From the NCBI GenBank assembly GCA_947303805.1, contig CAMYZE010000002.1:62001-126000 (forward strand): a DNA stretch of 64,000 nucleotides, in the 5' to 3' direction. The notes beneath the pieces are model-generated. The model was given only the letters and a program-made list of their open reading frames with translations. It made no database searches and was not told the DNA's origin. Below are positions 62,843 through 64,000 of the stretch, piece after piece (positions within the stretch are counted from its first letter, which is position 1; every line of letters begins with the position of its first letter). A program made the position numbers and the translations under genes. Origin of the DNA: an uncultured Clostridia bacterium. GTDB taxonomy: Bacteria; Bacillota; Clostridia; Lachnospirales; Lachnospiraceae.

Positions 62843-62869
62843 TAGCTCGGCAAGCGCTCACCACTACGA
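62843..62869 (-). repeat. Degenerate copy D of the tandem G-A element (upstream of ssnA)
   Basis: Minus-strand GTAGTGGTGAG-CGCTTGC-CGAGCTA. The arms keep the same plan (four pairs, two G-A mismatches, one G-C) with wobble pairs in place of some G-C pairs. The stop codon of the 2Fe-2S subunit gene lies inside it. Confidence 0.5.
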
Positions 62870-63463
62870 TTTTGTCACATCGTTATTTTGCATTTCTAGA
62901 ACATCTTTAAGCATCTTTTCTTTCTCTTCATCTGGCAAATCAAATGAAGTAGTGGAAGGTTGAACTTCATATGGTATACCAAGTTTGTCCATATTATGTT
63001 TTATTGCATGTTCAATTGCTGTAACTATGTTCATATAACCAGTGCAACGGCAAAGGTTTCCTGTGATAAGCTCTTTGATTTCATCTCTAGTGTATGGCTT
63101 GTTTGCACCTACTATCTCAACTGCTTTTAGGATAAATCCAGGTGTGCAGAAACCACATTGAACTGCAGCCTGCTTAATAAATTCTTTTTGGACATCAGTA
63201 ATATCACCATTCGTCTCATCTTTTAGACCTTCAACTGTCACGATATCTTTTCCTACAGCCCATATAGTAAGATAGATACAACTATCCACGCATTTTCCAT
63301 TTAAAAGAACAGAACAAGCTCCACACTCGCCAACTTCGCAGCCTTTTTTTATAGAAGTTAATCTTAGTTCATTTCTAAGAGTCTCGTATAATGATTCTCT
63401 CTCATCAACTGCGACTTCTTGGTCTTTTCCATTTACATGGAGTGTAATTATTTTTTTAGACAT
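62864..63463 (-). CDS. Xanthine dehydrogenase family 2Fe-2S subunit
   Basis: 199 residues. Two clusters: CEVGECGACSVLLNGKCVDSC and CGFCTPGF with CRCTGYMNIV. The fold matches CoxS/XdhC-type small subunits of molybdenum hydroxylases, which carry electrons from the molybdenum site to FAD. A 30-residue C-terminal tail follows. It overlaps the FAD subunit by 8 bases and precedes ssnA, so a second, multi-subunit hydroxylase lies to the right of the window. Confidence 0.94.
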   Translation of the reverse strand: MSKKIITLHVNGKDQEVAVDERESLYETLRNELRLTSIKKGCEVGECGACSVLLNGKCVDSCIYLTIWAVGKDIVTVEGLKDETNGDITDVQKEFIKQAAVQCGFCTPGFILKAVEIVGANKPYTRDEIKELITGNLCRCTGYMNIVTAIEHAIKHNMDKLGIPYEVQPSTTSFDLPDEEKEKMLKDVLEMQNNDVTKS

Positions 63464-64000
63464 AATATTCTATCTTTCCTCCTGCTCTTCTTATTGAATT
63501 AACAAGTGATCTTTTTGCCATTTCTTTTATGAGTTGTTCTCTGAACTCTTTACTTGCACGCCAACTATCTCTTGGCTTCATTTCTTCAAGTGCAAGTTTT
63601 GCAAACTCATCAAGTAATGTCTTATCATCAAGCTTTTTCCCTTTAGCAAATTCTTCTGCTTTGTATGCTCTACTTGGTGTTGGTGCCGCAACGCCATAGG
63701 CAATCTTTACATCTTCTATAGCATCTTTTGCACTATTTAATTTCACAAGAACTGAACAACCAAGTGTTGCTATCTCAAGTGATTTTCTCTTTCCATATTT
63801 AAAATAATATCCATGATAATTTTCAAAATTTTCTTTTTTAATTACGAAGTGTTTACATACTTCACATCTATCACGAACAGTTTTTCCAGGTCCTGTATAA
63901 AAGTCTTTTATATTAACTGTTCTCTCACCATTTGGTCCTTCGAGTACAATGTCTGCCTGTAATGCAGTCATAGTAGACGCTGAATCAGCAGAAGTTGCAC
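63456..64000 (-). CDS. Xanthine dehydrogenase FAD-binding subunit (5' end outside window)
   Basis: About 181 residues, open to the right edge of the window. The visible part is the C-terminal half of a CoxM/XdhB-type FAD subunit: SADSASTMTALQADIVLEGPNGERTV (end of the FAD domain) then the CO-dehydrogenase flavoprotein C-terminal domain (SLEIATLGCSVLVKL, VKIAYGVAAPTPSRAYKAEEF). The segment RCEVCKHFVIKKENFENYHG is an odd Cys-containing insert. It would sit between the 2Fe-2S subunit and a catalytic subunit. Confidence 0.9.
   Translation of the reverse strand, partial: ATSADSASTMTALQADIVLEGPNGERTVNIKDFYTGPGKTVRDRCEVCKHFVIKKENFENYHGYYFKYGKRKSLEIATLGCSVLVKLNSAKDAIEDVKIAYGVAAPTPSRAYKAEEFAKGKKLDDKTLLDEFAKLALEEMKPRDSWRASKEFREQLIKEMAKRSLVNSIRRAGGKIEYYV

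Overview
This is a 64 kb piece of a low-GC (about 30 percent by eye) Gram-positive chromosome, most likely an anaerobic member of the class Clostridia. The evidence is the set of Firmicutes-type housekeeping genes and operons (scpA-scpB, dgt-dnaG-trmK-nif3, nusA-infB-rbfA, infC-rpmI-rplT, pheS-pheT, ecfA1-ecfA2-ecfT), AGGAGG-like ribosome sites, LCP and choline-binding-type cell-wall proteins, a GGGtGRT protein and a selenium-dependent purine-catabolism cluster. All but two genes are on the minus strand, genes often overlap by 1-30 bases, and no stretch longer than about 170 bases lacks a gene. No phage, IS element or CRISPR array is visible.

Layout from left to right (transcription mostly runs right to left). 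1-12.8 kb is a cell-envelope region: an O-antigen-ligase-like protein cut by the window edge, a lipoprotein, an HtrA protease, then a polysaccharide operon (GtrB-like transferase, two family-2 glycosyltransferases, initiating sugar-phosphate transferase, LCP attachment enzyme), then an 8-oxoguanine glycosylase, a small membrane protein and an MBL-fold lipoprotein. A tRNA-Arg(UCU) follows. 13-31 kb is housekeeping: an SNF-type transporter, nif3, trmK, dnaG, dgt, scpB, scpA, a metallophosphoesterase, rbfA, infB, nusA, a DUF896 protein, a flavoprotein, a MurJ/SpoVB-type flippase, ybeY, phoH and rpsU. 31-48 kb holds pheT/pheS, rplT/rpmI/infC with an attenuator leader, a tyrosine phosphatase, two exported DUF6273-like paralogues, a rhomboid-like protein, thrS, the ECF transporter core, a cell-wall-binding repeat protein, the GGGtGRT/NifU-like pair and rpsO. 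48-64 kb is an anaerobic purine-degradation locus: guanine deaminase, RidA, adenine deaminase, purine permease, hydantoinase/dihydropyrimidinase, a fused xanthine-dehydrogenase-like molybdenum hydroxylase, YgfK, SsnA, and the 2Fe-2S and FAD subunits of a second hydroxylase.

The purine genes fit together as a pathway. The permease brings in bases, AdeC and GuaD deaminate adenine and guanine, the molybdenum hydroxylases oxidise the ring, the amidohydrolases (HydA, SsnA) open or deaminate intermediates, YgfK supplies or takes electrons, and RidA clears reactive enamines. The catalytic subunit of the second hydroxylase and any ygeX/ygeY/ygeW-type genes would lie to the right of the window, if present.

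The most unusual signals are regulatory or structural. A strong promoter fires straight into a terminator-like hairpin ahead of nusA. An infC leader has competing hairpins and a probable AUA start codon. The rpsO leader can hide its own ribosome site. A family of short GTAGGGGCG-type elements sits at gene edges: two near-identical 29-bp palindromes near pheS and ecfA1, and an asymmetric form with conserved tandem G-A mismatches that flanks hydA in inverted orientation, lies in frame inside ygfK and overlaps the xdh 2Fe-2S stop codon. Several canonical features are missing: rpoD between dnaG and trmK, ylxR/ylxQ between nusA and infB, and the TGS domain of ThrS. One membrane-protein gene (Pr6Pr type) is split by a frameshift.
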